A DNA stretch of 64,000 nt from Berberis thunbergii (taxonomy: Eukaryota; Streptophyta; Magnoliopsida; Ranunculales; Berberidaceae), in NCBI GenBank assembly GCA_003290165.1, contig QNQO01002073.1:98739-162738 (forward strand). The letters run 5' to 3'. This document shows positions 21,410 to 32,840 of this stretch, piece after piece. Both the position numbers and the translations under genes were made by a program. The notes beneath the pieces were generated by a model, which had not been told where the DNA came from, searched no databases, and saw only the letters and a program-made list of their open reading frames with translations. Positions within the stretch are counted from its first letter, which is position 1. Each line of letters begins with the position of its first letter.

Positions 21410-23772
21410 AAGTTTGTCTATCTTTTGAGTCTTAGTTTCAAGATCACCTTAAGTATCAACTATCTATTACAAATATAGGACATAAATGCAAAACTGTTAT
21501 AATTGTCCGACCTAAAGTATAAATATATCAATATTAAAGTCAATAGTATTTCAAAAAAAAATTCATTTAATTACAAGATGAAGAATTAACGATCAACTTG
21601 GTTTAATTAGGGACTAAGATTCAAAGCTGAACAAACTTAGAATTCAAATTTAAAGTTGGTATAAATCATAAGACCCAGACACAATTTTTTTCTAAATTAT
21701 TAGACGCTACTCCACATCATTTCTCTACCTTCTTAACTCCTCTCGATTTGGATCCTAAAAAATAGTTGGTTTTATTTTCCTCTTTTGAATCAAATAGCAT
21801 ATATTTTTCACTAATTTGTTCTAAAATGGAAACACAAAGGATCTGGATAGTAAACATTAAATTCCCATATGCGGACTTGAAAATTTTACTTATAGACTTT
21901 AATACTTTTTTTATTACTTTCATACTCACTTATATGTAATTTGATGATTTTGAAATTTGTTGTATGAATTAAAGCTATCAGCTAATAATCATAATATGTA
22001 TAACTAATGTCACGCTATATATTTAAAGTATTATAATTAATTAATGAAAAATATGTAGAAAAAGTTATATGAATAAAAAATGTCAATACTGTGATAGTAA
22101 CAGTTCCTAAATACATTTTAAAAAACGCTTGTATACTCCACTTTAAAAAGCAAATGTTGGACGCATGTAATGATCGTAAGGGTACTAGTAACTATAATAC
22201 CAATCCAATTATTCAATATCATAATTTCCTCTTTCAAATATTTAATGAAGAAATATTCTCAAATAAATTATTAATTATAAAATAAAACTTATTTTTAATC
22301 ATTTTCCTTATTTCTAACTATAATATCCTTGAGGTAAGGGTAAGCAATTTGATGAAGTTTTTGCAATTATATTTTGCATGTGATGACAGGAGAACAAGAC
22401 ATATTAAGAAAATAATAAATAACACTACGACCAGCTTTTAAATTTAAATTTAAATTTAAAAAATTAATAATTTTTCTTCAGTCTTGCGACGCCCACTCTT
22501 AGGGACAGCTAAAAACAACCATAGCCCACATTGCGCATGTTGAGGGATGGTATCTTTACAGATTTTAGACTTTACTTCACATTGTGTCAACCAAGCTTCA
22601 AAATATACTAACATTTGAAAAAAAAATCAATAATTGCAGATTCTTTCTTCGGGTGTTTTTGGAACATTGATATACGGTACCACGATTGTAGCAACTGTCA
22701 CCTCACCTTTAGTTCGATGGTTCTATAAACCGTCAACTAAGTATTTTGGTTGCAAGAATCGTACAATCCAAAATGCCAAACAAAATGATACATTTTTAAT
22801 GCTAGTTTGTGTCTACAATGAAAATAATGTGCCTGCAATTGTTAATCTTATTGAGGCGTCGAATCCAACTAAGAAAAGTCCCTTATCTATTTATCTTCTT
22901 CATCTTATTGAGCTTTATGGCCGTTCAACTCCTTTTTTCATTGCTCACCAGCCACGTGACATGATATCAGACAAGTCTACTCCATCAGATCATATAGTCA
23001 ACTGCTTCAGAATCTACGAAAAACAAAATCATGGTGTTGTCGTCGTCCATGCTTTCACAACTGTAACGCCTTTCGTATCAGCCCATGAAGATATTTGCAC
23101 GATGGCACTAGACAAAAAAACATCTTTAATAATCATCCCTTTTCACAAGCAATGGAATGTAGATGGAGTTAATGATTCTTACAAGTGTCGAAGTGTCAAC
23201 AAAAAGGTACTTAGCAAAGCTCCATGCTCTGTGGGTATCCTTATTGACCGTGGCAGGTTGAACAACAACAAATCTGTTATTTCTTGTTGGTCCACTTACA
23301 ATATTGGTGTTATCTTTTGGGTGGACCTGATGACCGAGAAGCACTATTTTATGCAACGAGGATGGCAGAACACCCGAATATCAATCTGATAGTGCATCGC
23401 CTTATTCCTGTTAACCTGACCTTAAATAATTTGAACGACAAAATTTTGGATGACAATTTTATAAATGAATATCGACTTGAACAGGTAGTGAATGGATCCA
23501 ACATGTACAAGGAGGAAGTAATAGAAAATGGTCTTGAGGTGGTACGTGTTATTCGAGCAATAAAGAATTCTTATGACCTTATGCTTGTGGGAAGACAACA
23601 AAATAATTACTCTTCATTGCTTGCTGGACTTGTAGAATGGAATGAGTATCCTGAAATTGGATTCTTTGGGGATATGTTTGCTTCATCAGACTTCAAGGGA
23701 AATATGCAAATATTAGTAGTACAACAACATTCTTATGTATCTCGTGATATAATCTTTGAGGATCTTGAATAA
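15068..23772 (+). CDS. Cation/H+ antiporter (CHX family), three exons, one frameshift
   Basis: This gene encodes a plant CPA2-family cation/proton exchanger, expected to move K+ (or a similar cation) against H+ across an internal or plasma membrane. Coding exons are 15068-15274, 18049-19056 and 22640-23772. The junctions are phase 0, with GTAAGT/GCAG and GTACAA/GCAG borders. Joined, they would give about 780 residues, close to the family's usual ~800: an N-terminal transmembrane antiporter domain and a C-terminal cytosolic part with USP-like folds. One missing T in a T-run near 23312 breaks exon 3 between the VIF and GGPDDREA segments. It may be a recent null allele or a sequence error, since the reading frame is otherwise intact. 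Introns of 2.8 and 3.6 kb carry a TRIM and other repeats. Confidence 0.85.
15594..17034. repeat. Repeat-rich part of CHX intron 1
   Basis: A ~200-bp unit occurs twice in direct orientation (about 16131-16345 and 16630-16845). Copies share 'gcaattactaataaaattgc' (or 'gcaattattaataaaattgc'), 'gactagtaattatcaatac' and 'cactccaagagtatcga'. The block begins 'agtggcggacctagg' and ends '...cagcccctatatgg', resembling the outer ends of a transposon, but the inverted repeat is too weak to call. Confidence 0.55.
17059..17402 (-). mobile_element. TRIM (miniature LTR retrotransposon), 344 bp
   Basis: Two 74-bp direct terminal repeats (17059-17132 and 17329-17402) both begin TGTCATGAACCAACC and end ATGACA or GTGACA, with the TG...CA borders of LTRs. 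Immediately inside the right repeat, 17313-17326 carries 'ggctctgataccaa'; on the minus strand this is TTGGTATCAGAGCC, a tRNA-iMet primer-binding site. Orientation is therefore minus. Flanks ATATA and ATAAA are a near match to a 5-bp target duplication. No coding capacity. It sits in intron 1 of the CHX gene. Confidence 0.85.
18049..19056 (+). CDS. CHX exon 2 (membrane domain)
   Basis: Exactly 336 codons after GCAG at 18045-18048. It encodes most of the Na+/H+-exchanger-type membrane domain: GPFAVMLYLFLIGVKMDL, KEWVIGISTFIVPLAF, LSELKILNTELGRQS, GTCSWIALIICFALYQ, FLFGPIILGLVIPDGPPLGS and VLMPIYFLVIANS. These are typical CHX landmarks in family order. In most CHX proteins the segment after ELGR reads ...VNDvcaW, with an Asn-Asp pair in the ion-binding helix; here it is VSGTCSW. 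The donor after LTRE is GTACAA. Confidence 0.85.
19057..22639. other. CHX intron 2, AT-rich
   Basis: 3.6 kb with no coding signal. It holds a pure T-tract of about 39 (21367-21405). It also holds a fragment near 21255-21320 ('gggtcgagggatggg', 'aaccacccatcc', 'ctcgagatgagcgcca') related to one arm of the palindromic MITE at 61037-61191, and an ATTTAAATTTAAATTTAAA run at 22438-22460. Confidence 0.6.
22640..23772 (+). CDS. CHX exon 3 (cytosolic domain), frameshifted
   Basis: The exon follows TTGCAG at 22634-22639. The first frame runs to ~23312 and encodes SPLVRWFYKPS, RTIQNAKQND, NLIEASNPTKKSPLSIYLLH, DHIVNCFRIYE, AHEDICTMALDKKTSLIIIP, SVNKKVLSKAPCSVGILIDR and YNIGVIF. The second frame resumes with GGPDDREALFYATRMAEHP and runs to DLMLVGRQQ and the stop at 23770-23772. 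All these are standard C-terminal CHX motifs. The shift is a single base, explained by TTTT where TTTTT is expected. Without correction the protein ends about 25 residues later and lacks roughly the last 150 residues. Confidence 0.8.
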
Positions 23773-23875
23773 TGATTGTCGCAAACATGCTTGTAGCATT
23801 AATTCCTCAACTGACTTTAGCCTATGCATAAATAAAAAGTTGTGGCATATCCCTTGTAAGTAGTTGTGGGAAGTC

Positions 23876-25340
23876 AGACCTTTATTACTTAATCAAAAAG
23901 ATTTTACACCAGTCGAGGTTACATGACTGACTTTACCCAAAAATTAAAAACAAATTCTAATGTCTTAAACCAAGGAACCAAATCAAAAAACAAAAACCAA
24001 GGCGATAGGCCTAAAATCAAGATTAAAAGCCTATAGTCATGGATTAAGGCCTAAAAAAACCAAGAACTCAAAAAAAGATCCTAAATAAGGCCCTTCACCA
24101 AAAACATTACAAAACAGTAATCAAAAGCAAAGCACTAGGACTTATTCACCAAGAACTAGGCCTTATTCACCAAGATCTAGACCTCATTCATCAAGAACAA
24201 TGTCGTATTCACCAAGGAATGACCAAACAAGAAATCATCAATCACCTCCTATTAGAACCAGCCAGCTGAGCCACGGCCCAAGCAAGCACCTTGAAACAGC
24301 AACATGCTGCACCATAGCACACTGAGCAGCACCCTGAAACCTGCTCCAAATGGGCAGACTCCACCTCTCTAGTCCTCCAAATTCTGCGCCTATGACCAAA
24401 AACCTTAACCTTGGGCTAAGATCTCCTAATATAGCCTGTGTGCCTCTTATCAAGCAACAAAAGTGACAGGCTTATTCGGAAATGAGTCCCAGTCATAGTT
24501 CCTTGTTCTCTTCTCTTCCTGCGCCAAGCTTGCTAAGGAATCCACAACCGCATTAGATTCTCGAAAAATGTGCTCTCCCACACTAACAAACTTCTAATCT
24601 CCCAGATCTATTCCCACCAGTTGTTAAAGAACCAAGGAATTTTGATTCATCTAAACAACCATTGTTTTACCAACATCGAATCCGTTTGTATCATACAATT
24701 TCGGACACCACTCCGTTTGCATATATTCAAACCCTCCAACAGAGCTCTCGTTTCCACCACATTATTTGATCCATGCCAAAAATAAATTTGTCTTTCAGTA
24801 ACAAATTCTCCCAAATCATTTCTAATAACAACACACCCCGTCGCCTCATTTTCCCCTGTCACGCCATTTTCTACTGATGAGCCATCTACATCGACCACAT
24901 ACCATCCCCGAGGAGGAGGTGTCCAAAAGACCACCCAAACTATTTGCCTTCTCACCCCCTTTGCTTGCATACCCAATCTGTATAATAAAACATGATCCCC
25001 ATCCATCTTTTTTGAGATAAACAACTTGGCGACACATCTTAACCAATGATACGTTTTCACAATGACATAATTAGCCGACACACCCATTCCTTCATACAGT
25101 TATTTATTTTTCTGCAACCATAACTCCCAAAGGATAAATAGAGGAGTAAACTGAAATAAAATACCTGACAGAGTCGTTTCCTTTGCCTGCATGAACCAAC
25201 TCCTTAGCATGGTGCCCATCTCCACCGGTCTATGCAGATGAACATAAAAAACAACTTCGAAATGCGCCCATACTTTAGAAGCCATTTCTCCCTCCACGAA
25301 CAAATATTTCATGGTTTCATCCCCATGCCTAGGGCAACAT
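23876..25340 (-). mobile_element. 5'-truncated LINE in the CHX 3' flank (zf-RVT + RNase H)
   Basis: This minus-strand L1-type ORF2 tail interrupts the CHX 3' flank: 'gtgggaagtc' before and 'tgtatggacacc' after are contiguous in the duplicate at 6050-6070. At 25100-25312 lies a zf-RVT-type segment (EGEMASKVWAHFE, ILFQFTPLFILWELWLQ). At 24647-25087 lies an RNase H fold (PPPRGWYVVDVDGSS, GCVVIRNDLGEFV, VVETRALLEGL, MIQTDSMLVKQWL). The 3' end on the minus strand reads AATAAAGGTCT, as in the LINE end near 7222. No clear target duplication is seen. Confidence 0.8.
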
Positions 25341-25405
25341 TTGTATGGACACCAATTTCAAAATAGAACCACATAAGTTTCATTTATAGTCTATGTGACA
25401 ACATA

Positions 25406-25517
25406 TAGCCAAAGATGTATCAGCTGAGTTGGTAGAGATGTGACAAATGGTATCACATGTCACGGGTTCAAACTCAATAGACAGCATGGAGTGGGGAGGG
25501 TTAAGGGTACAAAAAGA
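25406..25517 (+). mobile_element. Short tRNA-derived SINE
   Basis: A box (TCAGCTGAGTTGGTAGAG, from 25420) and B box (GGGTTCAAACTC, 25464-25475) are spaced as in a tRNA gene. Flanking duplications are ATGTGACAACATA (25393-25405) and ATGTGACAAACATA (25518-25531). The duplicate of this flank at 6130-6150 has the single, empty target. The copy is 112 bp and ends in a short A-rich stretch. Confidence 0.8.
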
Positions 25518-25596
25518 ATGTGACAAACATACATGATGTTTTATTTTCTATCTGAAAAAACAACCTTGCATATATACATTTTTTACCTAATATTAT

Positions 25597-25803
25597 TTAA
25601 CTCAATATAAGATTTATTTGTAAAACCCATGTGACTAGAGTTATCAATTCGGGGTACGGATAAAGCTCAAATTGTTGATCATTCTCATGAACACATCCCC
25701 TAATGACTTGGTCAAAACAATATTTGAATATATGTGGGTCATCCCAAAAGTAATGTTTTGCCTTTGCTAAAAATTTTAATTTATATTGACAATGGTCAGA
25801 CAC
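25597..25803 (-). pseudogene. Gypsy integrase fragment (source copy of 6380-6595)
   Basis: The minus frame holds [20 protein letters not shown] and [14 protein letters not shown], the Gypsy integrase zinc-domain lead-in. It is part of the CHX 3' flank shared with 5911-6735 and is broken on both sides. Confidence 0.65.
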
Positions 25804-25999
25804 TTGGCCAGTAACAACATAGTTGAATGAGATACCATCATTTACTGTTCATAGGAAATGTTTCAGCTATGGGTAGCGACTATTTCTCTGATTCTACAAT
25901 TCTTAAGTTATCTGCTGTCACATTCTTTTTTCCATTTTTATTAGGTATGAGATACCATCATTTACCAGAATGCCATGCAAACTTTTTTGTCAATGGAAC

Positions 26000-27153
26000 T
26001 AAAGCTCTGCTAAGAGGCAATTTGAGGTGACTGAGGAGGGTTGTCTGGGGATTAAAATTTTGAAACTTTTAGTTTAATCTTAGCCGTTCCTGGAACTTGG
26101 GAGGCTATCTTGTACATTCATTGGGGGTGGCAACTAGGTTTTTTGGCTGTTGCTCCGGTAGGTAGCCAAGGCATATCCTCCTTCGGCTAGCCACGAGGAA
26201 GGGGATCAACCAAGACATTCTTTTGCCCAAGTGCTTGGTCTTGCCAGCACCGATCACACTGAGGATATGCTTATGGATTTGACTAGTTAGCGAAAAGAAG
26301 GCAGCCTGGGGTTAACCTTGTCAGACTCGAACGTTTCTAAGGGTGATCCCATGTACCAGTCATGTAGTTGTGATGAAGTTCTCAAATTTTCATCCATCCC
26401 TAGATGCAATTAGAGATTCGATCTATAGATTCTGGGGCATCTTGACCGAGTTCATCATGGGTCTTTTTGATCAAAGAAATGTCCTTGTTTATTTGCAATC
26501 AGAGGCGAAAGTAAAAAAAAAAATTCTTTCTAAGGATTCATACACTATTTGGGGCATTAGATACAAGATCTTTCGTTGGCATCCGGGATTCAATCTACAG
26601 ACTGATATGGAATTGGCTCCTTTATGGGTGGAACTCCCAAATCTTTCGCTTGCATTTTTCCTTCTGGCAATCATGAAGGCTATTGGGAATTCTTTCGATA
26701 ATTTTTTAAAGATCAATGATGGCACGAGATATTTTGCACGTCCAAAGGTAGCACTCATGTGTCTTGAGATGGATGTCCTAAGAATGGTGGGTATTGGCAA
26801 AAGTTAGAGTACCCAGGTTTCAAATATTGTGACATTGCGCTTTAATAGGGCATGAAAAAAAAAGCTTGTAGGAAATTGTTGGAAGTGAAGAAGGTAATCA
26901 ATTCAACGAGAGGGGAAATATGAAGGAGGAAAAGATTCAGAGCAAGGCAAAACAGGCACAACACCCGGTGAACCAAATTTATGTGTGTGTAAACAAAAAA
27001 TTGAAAGAAACTAAACAAGGCATTGGAACGAGTGGAGCAAAAAACAGTCAAGGAATTGATATTTCTAGTGTTCAAGAAGGAGAAAAGAGACCCTCTGGCG
27101 ACGAACCCGTTAAAATTGCTTTGGCGAACATATGCAAGAGGATTCGAGTCACA
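26000..27153 (+). pseudogene. LINE ORF1 relic (DUF4283), copy C
   Basis: The main frame (26343-26807) carries the DUF4283 nucleic-acid-binding domain of plant L1-type ORF1: VVMKFSNFHPSLDAIRDSI, FIMGLFDQRNVLVYLQSE, IWGIRYKIFRWHPGFNLQ, LAPLWVELPNLSLAFF, FLKINDGTRYFARPKVAL. Further frames to 27153 match the charged tail of the copy at 32774-33865 (GTSGAKNSQGIDI versus GTTGAKDYQGVEI). Stops and shifts break it. At 27154 it is interrupted by a Gypsy LTR. Confidence 0.75.
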
Positions 27154-29657
27154 TGATGTTGAGTTGTCAGATAGCACGTTGTTAGCGCCGAGATACCATG
27201 AGTTGGCAGATCAGTGCAAAGATGGCAGAAAATCGTGATCTTTTCTTAATTTGGGTAGTTTTGGGTGCGTTTCGGTATTTTGGCCATAACTTTGGCTATG
27301 GGTATCAGAATCGCGCATATGACCCCAATTAGGAAAGCTCTTTTCGGCGCGCACGTCATATCCAACTAGCAATGCTTGTTGCACATCTTTTCGAGGCCAA
27401 AATCCACTGTATTCCCTTCCGAATTCACAATTTTAGTAATTTTTTTCTTTTTATAATAATATTTTATTTATCGTTTAGGAAATGATTTTGAACCCGATTT
27501 GGCCAGAATTTTGGTAAATTGTTTCTTTTATTATGTATTTTGTTTTAGCATGATTATTGAGAATTTTCTATTTTTGGTAAAATTCTAATAATACGAATTT
27601 TAACTATAAAGCCTAGCTTGTGGGATAACTTTGGAGATACCTTTGATTTTGATCATTTGAATTGAACATTAGAGTTGTTTTTCGATGTTTTGGGTAATTT
27701 CCTTGTGTTCTTCTTGATGCAGATTTAACTAACATAAATAAATAGGTTAATTTAACCCACTTGTAATAACAGCAAGTGCACAGTGTCTAACTGGTAGACA
27801 AGGGCAAGTACAGGTCGATCCCACAAGGACTGTGGTTGCAATTAAGTTTCAGAGTTGACTTAAACTAATTTAAGTGGGGGTTACAACAATTAAAATATCT
27901 AAACTAAAAATCAAATTAAAAATAAAAATAAAAAAGTCTTTAAGAATATGAGAAGGGAAACCAATGCATTGAGTCCACCACAGGTTCTTTGAGATTTGTG
28001 TAATCCAAATTATTGTTTTCAAGAATTAACATGAGTAACCTAAAGATTAATCTAAGTTCGCAATTGATTTCAGCAAAGGTATAAACCCCTAGCAATGCGT
28101 GTCTTCTTATGGCACACACAATCACATGTTTATTTTAACTAATTCTAAACCCCTAGCATTGCATGTCTTCTTACGGCACACACAATCACAAATTCAGATT
28201 AATTGATTAAATCAGGCTTTGAAGGTCAACAAAGGGTACTTTTAACTATCGACTAGTCTAGATAATTAATCCAGATATAATCGGTGAAAGCAAATTATTG
28301 AGACTCAGAAATCAAATGTGTTTAACGTTCAAGCATAAAGAAAACAATAAATTTAAATACAACAAACTCTAGGAAACCCTGTGGTTTCATCTTAGCCTTG
28401 GCGAAGGGTTTAGCTCCCCATGGTAGCGGTGGTCATAGCATCAATAGAGGTGGAAGTCATCTCTGCACGAATGCACATCTCGATAAAATGCTGAAATTGC
28501 ATTATTGTGGCTCTTACAGGTTCTCGGGGTGTCAATAGCCAAAACTGTTTTTCAAAACAGTTTTCTCCCTCCCGAAAAGCAACGCTCTTCGTTTCCAGCG
28601 AGATGCCCTGCTCCGCTGCTGCTGCTTCGCTCCTCCCGAACGTTCTCTTCTCCCTAATTGGCTCCCGTACCTGCAAGAAGACAGAGAGAGGGTGAGGAAA
28701 CAACGATATAACGAAACGACGAGAAGGAGAGGAGTGGTGGTGCTCTGTTTCGCGTCGGATGATGGCGTGGTTGCGTGGTTTGTTGTGATGCAGGAGCAGA
28801 GAGAGAAGTGGAGGAGGGAGATACCGTGGAGAAGAGAGGAAAACAGGAAGGAGGGCGGCTGCGAATGGCAAAAACAGGGACTTGCTCCCTGTTTCTCCTC
28901 TGTTCTGTGTGCGCGGTGGTGGTGGTGGTGCTCGGGTGATGGTGGTTGTGAGAGAGAGAGAGAGAGAGACGACGACGAGATGAAGGGTGATGGTAGTGAT
29001 GGCGAAGCTCGGTGGCGAGGTGAGGTTTGTAACGTGAAACAGGGTTGTCACGCCCCTGTTTTACGGTGGTTAGTGGCGGTGGTTGTAGCTCGGTGGTGGT
29101 GGTGGCTATGTGGCGTGATGACGTGAAACAGGGTTGTCACGCCCCTTTTTCAGTGGGATGAAGGAGAAGGTGGTTGTTGGCAGGGAAAACGAGAGAGAGA
29201 CGACGAGATGAAAGGTGATGGCAGGATTATCGCACTGCCGGCTCTCCTATCGAGCGAGGATTGCCAGCAGGGTGGATTGGTGTGGTGGCTGGTAAATAGA
29301 GGAGGGAAGAAGGAACGTGGAAGAAGAGAGAAAAACTTTCTCCAAACTGGGGAGAGCTAAATAGGGTTCTCCTATTTTCTTGGGCTTGGGTTCTCCAAAA
29401 GGCTTTGAGCTTGGGTTTTAAGGTTAGCATTTTGGGTTTGGGCTTAGGTTAAATTAGGTGGACATAGGTTTATTAGGGTTAGGTTTAGATATGTGACCCT
29501 CTACTTTGTACCACCACAAGAATCGACCAATTGTCATTCATTAAATTGTCGCCTTAATACGATTTCATCGTTCACGCTCAAATTCATACAAAGACATGAA
29601 AACGAAATAATTATTATAAATTAAGGAATATATTATGCAATAATTACGTGAATATCA
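27154..29657 (-). repeat. Probable 3' LTR of a minus-strand Gypsy element
   Basis: The right edge is well placed: ...GAATATCA at 29657, followed on the plus strand by 'aatactcccaaacc', which on the minus strand is the polypurine tract GGTTTGGGAGTATT. The left edge TGATGTTG at 27154 is a guess from the TG...CA rule and from the end of the LINE ORF1 match. Inside are 'taataacagcaagtgcac' and 'gtcgatcccacaaggac', common in Gypsy LTRs, plus GC-rich CT/GGT repeats around 28600-29200 that produce meaningless open frames. Confidence 0.5.
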
Positions 29658-31640
29658 AATACTCCCAAACCTATATTTTGCTAGTCCTCGAGCAAAACAA
29701 TAGAAATAAAATTCTAACTCATTTTCGCAGGAATCATCGGTTGCACTTACCTTAAACGTGCAACAAGGCTTTAAACCCCTAGATTACCTCTAATGGACGA
29801 GTTATAGTCTCGTGAGGGTTTCCAGAAATGTTACTTACTCACAAACATTATGACTCAATATATTTCCAAACCATGGTAACTCGATTTATTATCCTCAGAG
29901 TACGAATATAATTGCCAAAAAAATTTGAAAACAGCTAACAGTCTCACAATAATATATCAAAGAGTTTCTCAACAATTTAATAAAACCCAGAGGTTAAATA
30001 AATTTCATCAATTATTCCCAACTCGAAGTGTGTGTGTGTGCATGGCCTTATCAACATAACTTTATTTTTTTCAGCAAAGATACGACTAGATAACCTTTGA
30101 ATTGTACGCTTCGACTACAAATCTCTCTTATCACTCAGAGATTGGTTAGTTATCACTCAGTTTATATGTGAGAAAGAGAATAATATATGGAAAGACAAAC
30201 ATCCCATATATAATAATAATGAAAAAAATGGGCTTTTCAAAGAATGAAATGAATATGATCTCATGGACAGGAATATCAATTACTTTGAGAATGTTGAATT
30301 ACACGCCATAGTTCTTGTTTATTTAATCTCCACGTCTATGAACCAAATTTTTACTTAAGATCAATTAGGTCTTTATTTGGTTGTAATGAGGCTAAGATTT
30401 TGGCTAACAAGAATGGAAAAGGATACGAGAAAATTCTCTGAGAATGGATACACCCTTTAATAAGCACGTGGGGCTCTGAAGAATAAACCAATGTTGTACA
30501 CCATTAATTTTTCTTCCTTCGAAATTCTTCTTCATATATCTTTTTTTCTTATTCTTGTATACATGATTTCCCCTTCTGCATAATAAAACATTTCAGTCCC
30601 GAGGATTCATGGAATATTTAATTTCAACTCTTTTTATTTGTCCATTTCAAAAATACATCAACCATACACATTCTCAAAGAAATTGGGTAAGGATAAAAAT
30701 AATATGGGATCTTACTCCCTAACTGGAGTAGGTACTGGAAATGGGGTTAGCAAAGAAAAAGTCTATTTAAAGGCTCAAATGGCTGCAAATGGATATTTAT
30801 CATTGGGTAGGCTAAAAAACGGTTCAAAGAGAAAGAAAATGCATATATCACTTCTTAAGCTCTAGTCAGTATTATGACATCTCAACTAAATAAATCAAGA
30901 AGTTCTAGTGTAATAATTCAATTTTAACGACATTCTCAAAGCAATCAATAAAAAAAACAAAAACAATGAGATCATCAACGAGAAAATGCGGACTCAAGAA
31001 AAATAGAATGTCTCAAAACTCACAAGGGTTAAGCCTCCACTATTATTCTAAGGTTTTCTAGTTAATATCTTACTGATTAATTTCAAATCATGCTAACTCG
31101 ACTTATAGTGCAAGAATGTTCGAGTCGAAAAAATCACATGAAATATATTTAACTTAAAGATAATATCAAACCTTATGTTTTATTATTGATATATAAAAGT
31201 GACAAGTGAAAGCATGTATTTCTCAAATTTAAAGGCATACTTGAAAGCACATCCTCTTCATTGAAAAGAAACTTAGATTTTTAATTCATAATAAACTATG
31301 TATTCAATGGAAATTGAGTAGAATACAAAGTAAATTGTGGAATAAATTTTAGTTCAAAATTTCTTGAAAAATGCAGAAAATTAAAACTCATAAACCTCAC
31401 CCCCAAACCTAAACCAAACATTGTCCTTAATGTATAAAATGATGATCATGACAAATGCAAGAAAAAGAAAAGATGAGAGTTAGAGTGATATTACCATGGG
31501 AAAGTTTTTACCAATTTCAATGAAATCTTCCACCAATGAACGCTCAGAGACATAAGAATTGTGGGCTCATCGTGATAAATAGATAAAAACAATACATGAC
31601 ACAAATGAAAAAAAATAAAAAAATTAAAAAAAAAATTACA
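29658..31640 (-). other. Untranslated 3' internal part of the Gypsy element
   Basis: Just inside the polypurine tract the minus strand reads 'tttgctcgaggactagcaaa', a stretch typical of Gypsy 3' internal ends. The remaining ~1.9 kb is AT-rich with no conserved frame. A short plus-strand frame (30638-30865) has no recognisable features. Confidence 0.5.
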
Positions 31641-32840
31641 TGTATCAGTTGTAAGTCAAAATTGTTACGGAGCTAACGAGTATGAGTGAAATGCAACTAG
31701 AAAGAACTCGAAAATCAATCCAGACTAACCATAATGACACAACTGAAGCTAGGCTGCCTCCTAGGAGCGCTTGGTTTAAATCGTCAGCCCGACATATATT
31801 CTTCCTCACAAATGATGTACCATAAAGTGAAGAGGAAGAACATAGCAAACACTCTCCTCAAAAAGGGGCAAGGAATCATATAGCAAAAACCTAAAAAGTT
31901 GAGGATCAGTCCACTCAAAAATAGCAACCACATGCAACACAAGATATACTAGCACATCCCAAAAGTTGCAAGGACACCATCTAAAATCATATAGAAATTG
32001 TAAATAAGCTCGCATTCCTTGGAAGTCAGTAGGGATCTTAAACATGAATGTGACGCAAGTAGTGATATGCAACAAAGGATCCTCCCTTACTCCTAAAATG
32101 GAACATCCTAAGTATGGTTCCAAATCAGAAGATTGAATATGTATCTCAATAGGGTGGTCAAAACTGCAATCATCTCTAACAAACAATGGATCCACATAGA
32201 TAGCATCAGTCAAGATGAAAGGGATGAAAAAAGGTATGTCTTTAGATATATCGGGTGGTACAGGTTCATCATAACAAAATGGATTACACCAAGATGATGA
32301 GTTAGACAACGCAACAACACCCCCAAATCTAGAATTAGCACTACCTATGGTATGCACTCTCTTACTAGATATATCTCTCGGCTTCTTTGGGACAACCTGT
32401 TTTGAATTCAATATAGATGAAATAATAACATGGAAAGTATCATTAGTACCTGAAAACGCATACCTGAGGGCATCAGGTAATTGTTTAAGGTCAAGCTCAG
32501 GTGGCTCGACTGATGGGACTAGTTTTGACTCACTGAGTGGAAGAGGCTTCACTTTAGACTTTCATTTATAACTAGGATCCACAATGGGTACTGAGTCAAG
32601 TAAATCATTGACATCCCTAATGGAATCATCAACATCAAATTCTAAACGAGAATGAGTCAAACAAGTCTCTAAATGGTCATGTGTATCATGAAAATAGTCA
32701 AGGGGAGACTCTAAAGAATGTTCACAGTTTGATTCTATGCATGAGTCACTAAGAAGATCTTGACGACAAACCGATGGATTCCACAAGTTTTCGAAAAGAG
32801 GGCAGCTCGGCTTTATTGCTTTTCGATTCGGATGTCTCAA
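31640..32840 (-). pseudogene. Gypsy polyprotein remnant, internally deleted
   Basis: Two minus-strand frames in the same phase (32562-32840 and 31806-32552), separated by one stop, carry the protease-to-RT linker motif PPELDLKQLPDALRYAFSG..DTFHVIISS (family: 'PPkpeLKpLPehLrYAFLGe.etfPVIiss'). No RT follows. After a stretch I cannot identify, the sequence passes to a 3' UTR with 'accaagcgctcctaggaggc', matching the 'GCGCTTcTtGGGAGGCaaccc' motif common in this group. The central RT-IN region has been lost. Confidence 0.65.

Noticed and set aside
28410..29126. Long open frames on both strands (213 and 144 codons)
   Set aside because: They fall in GC-richer simple-sequence DNA inside a Gypsy LTR, overlap each other on opposite strands and have low-complexity products.
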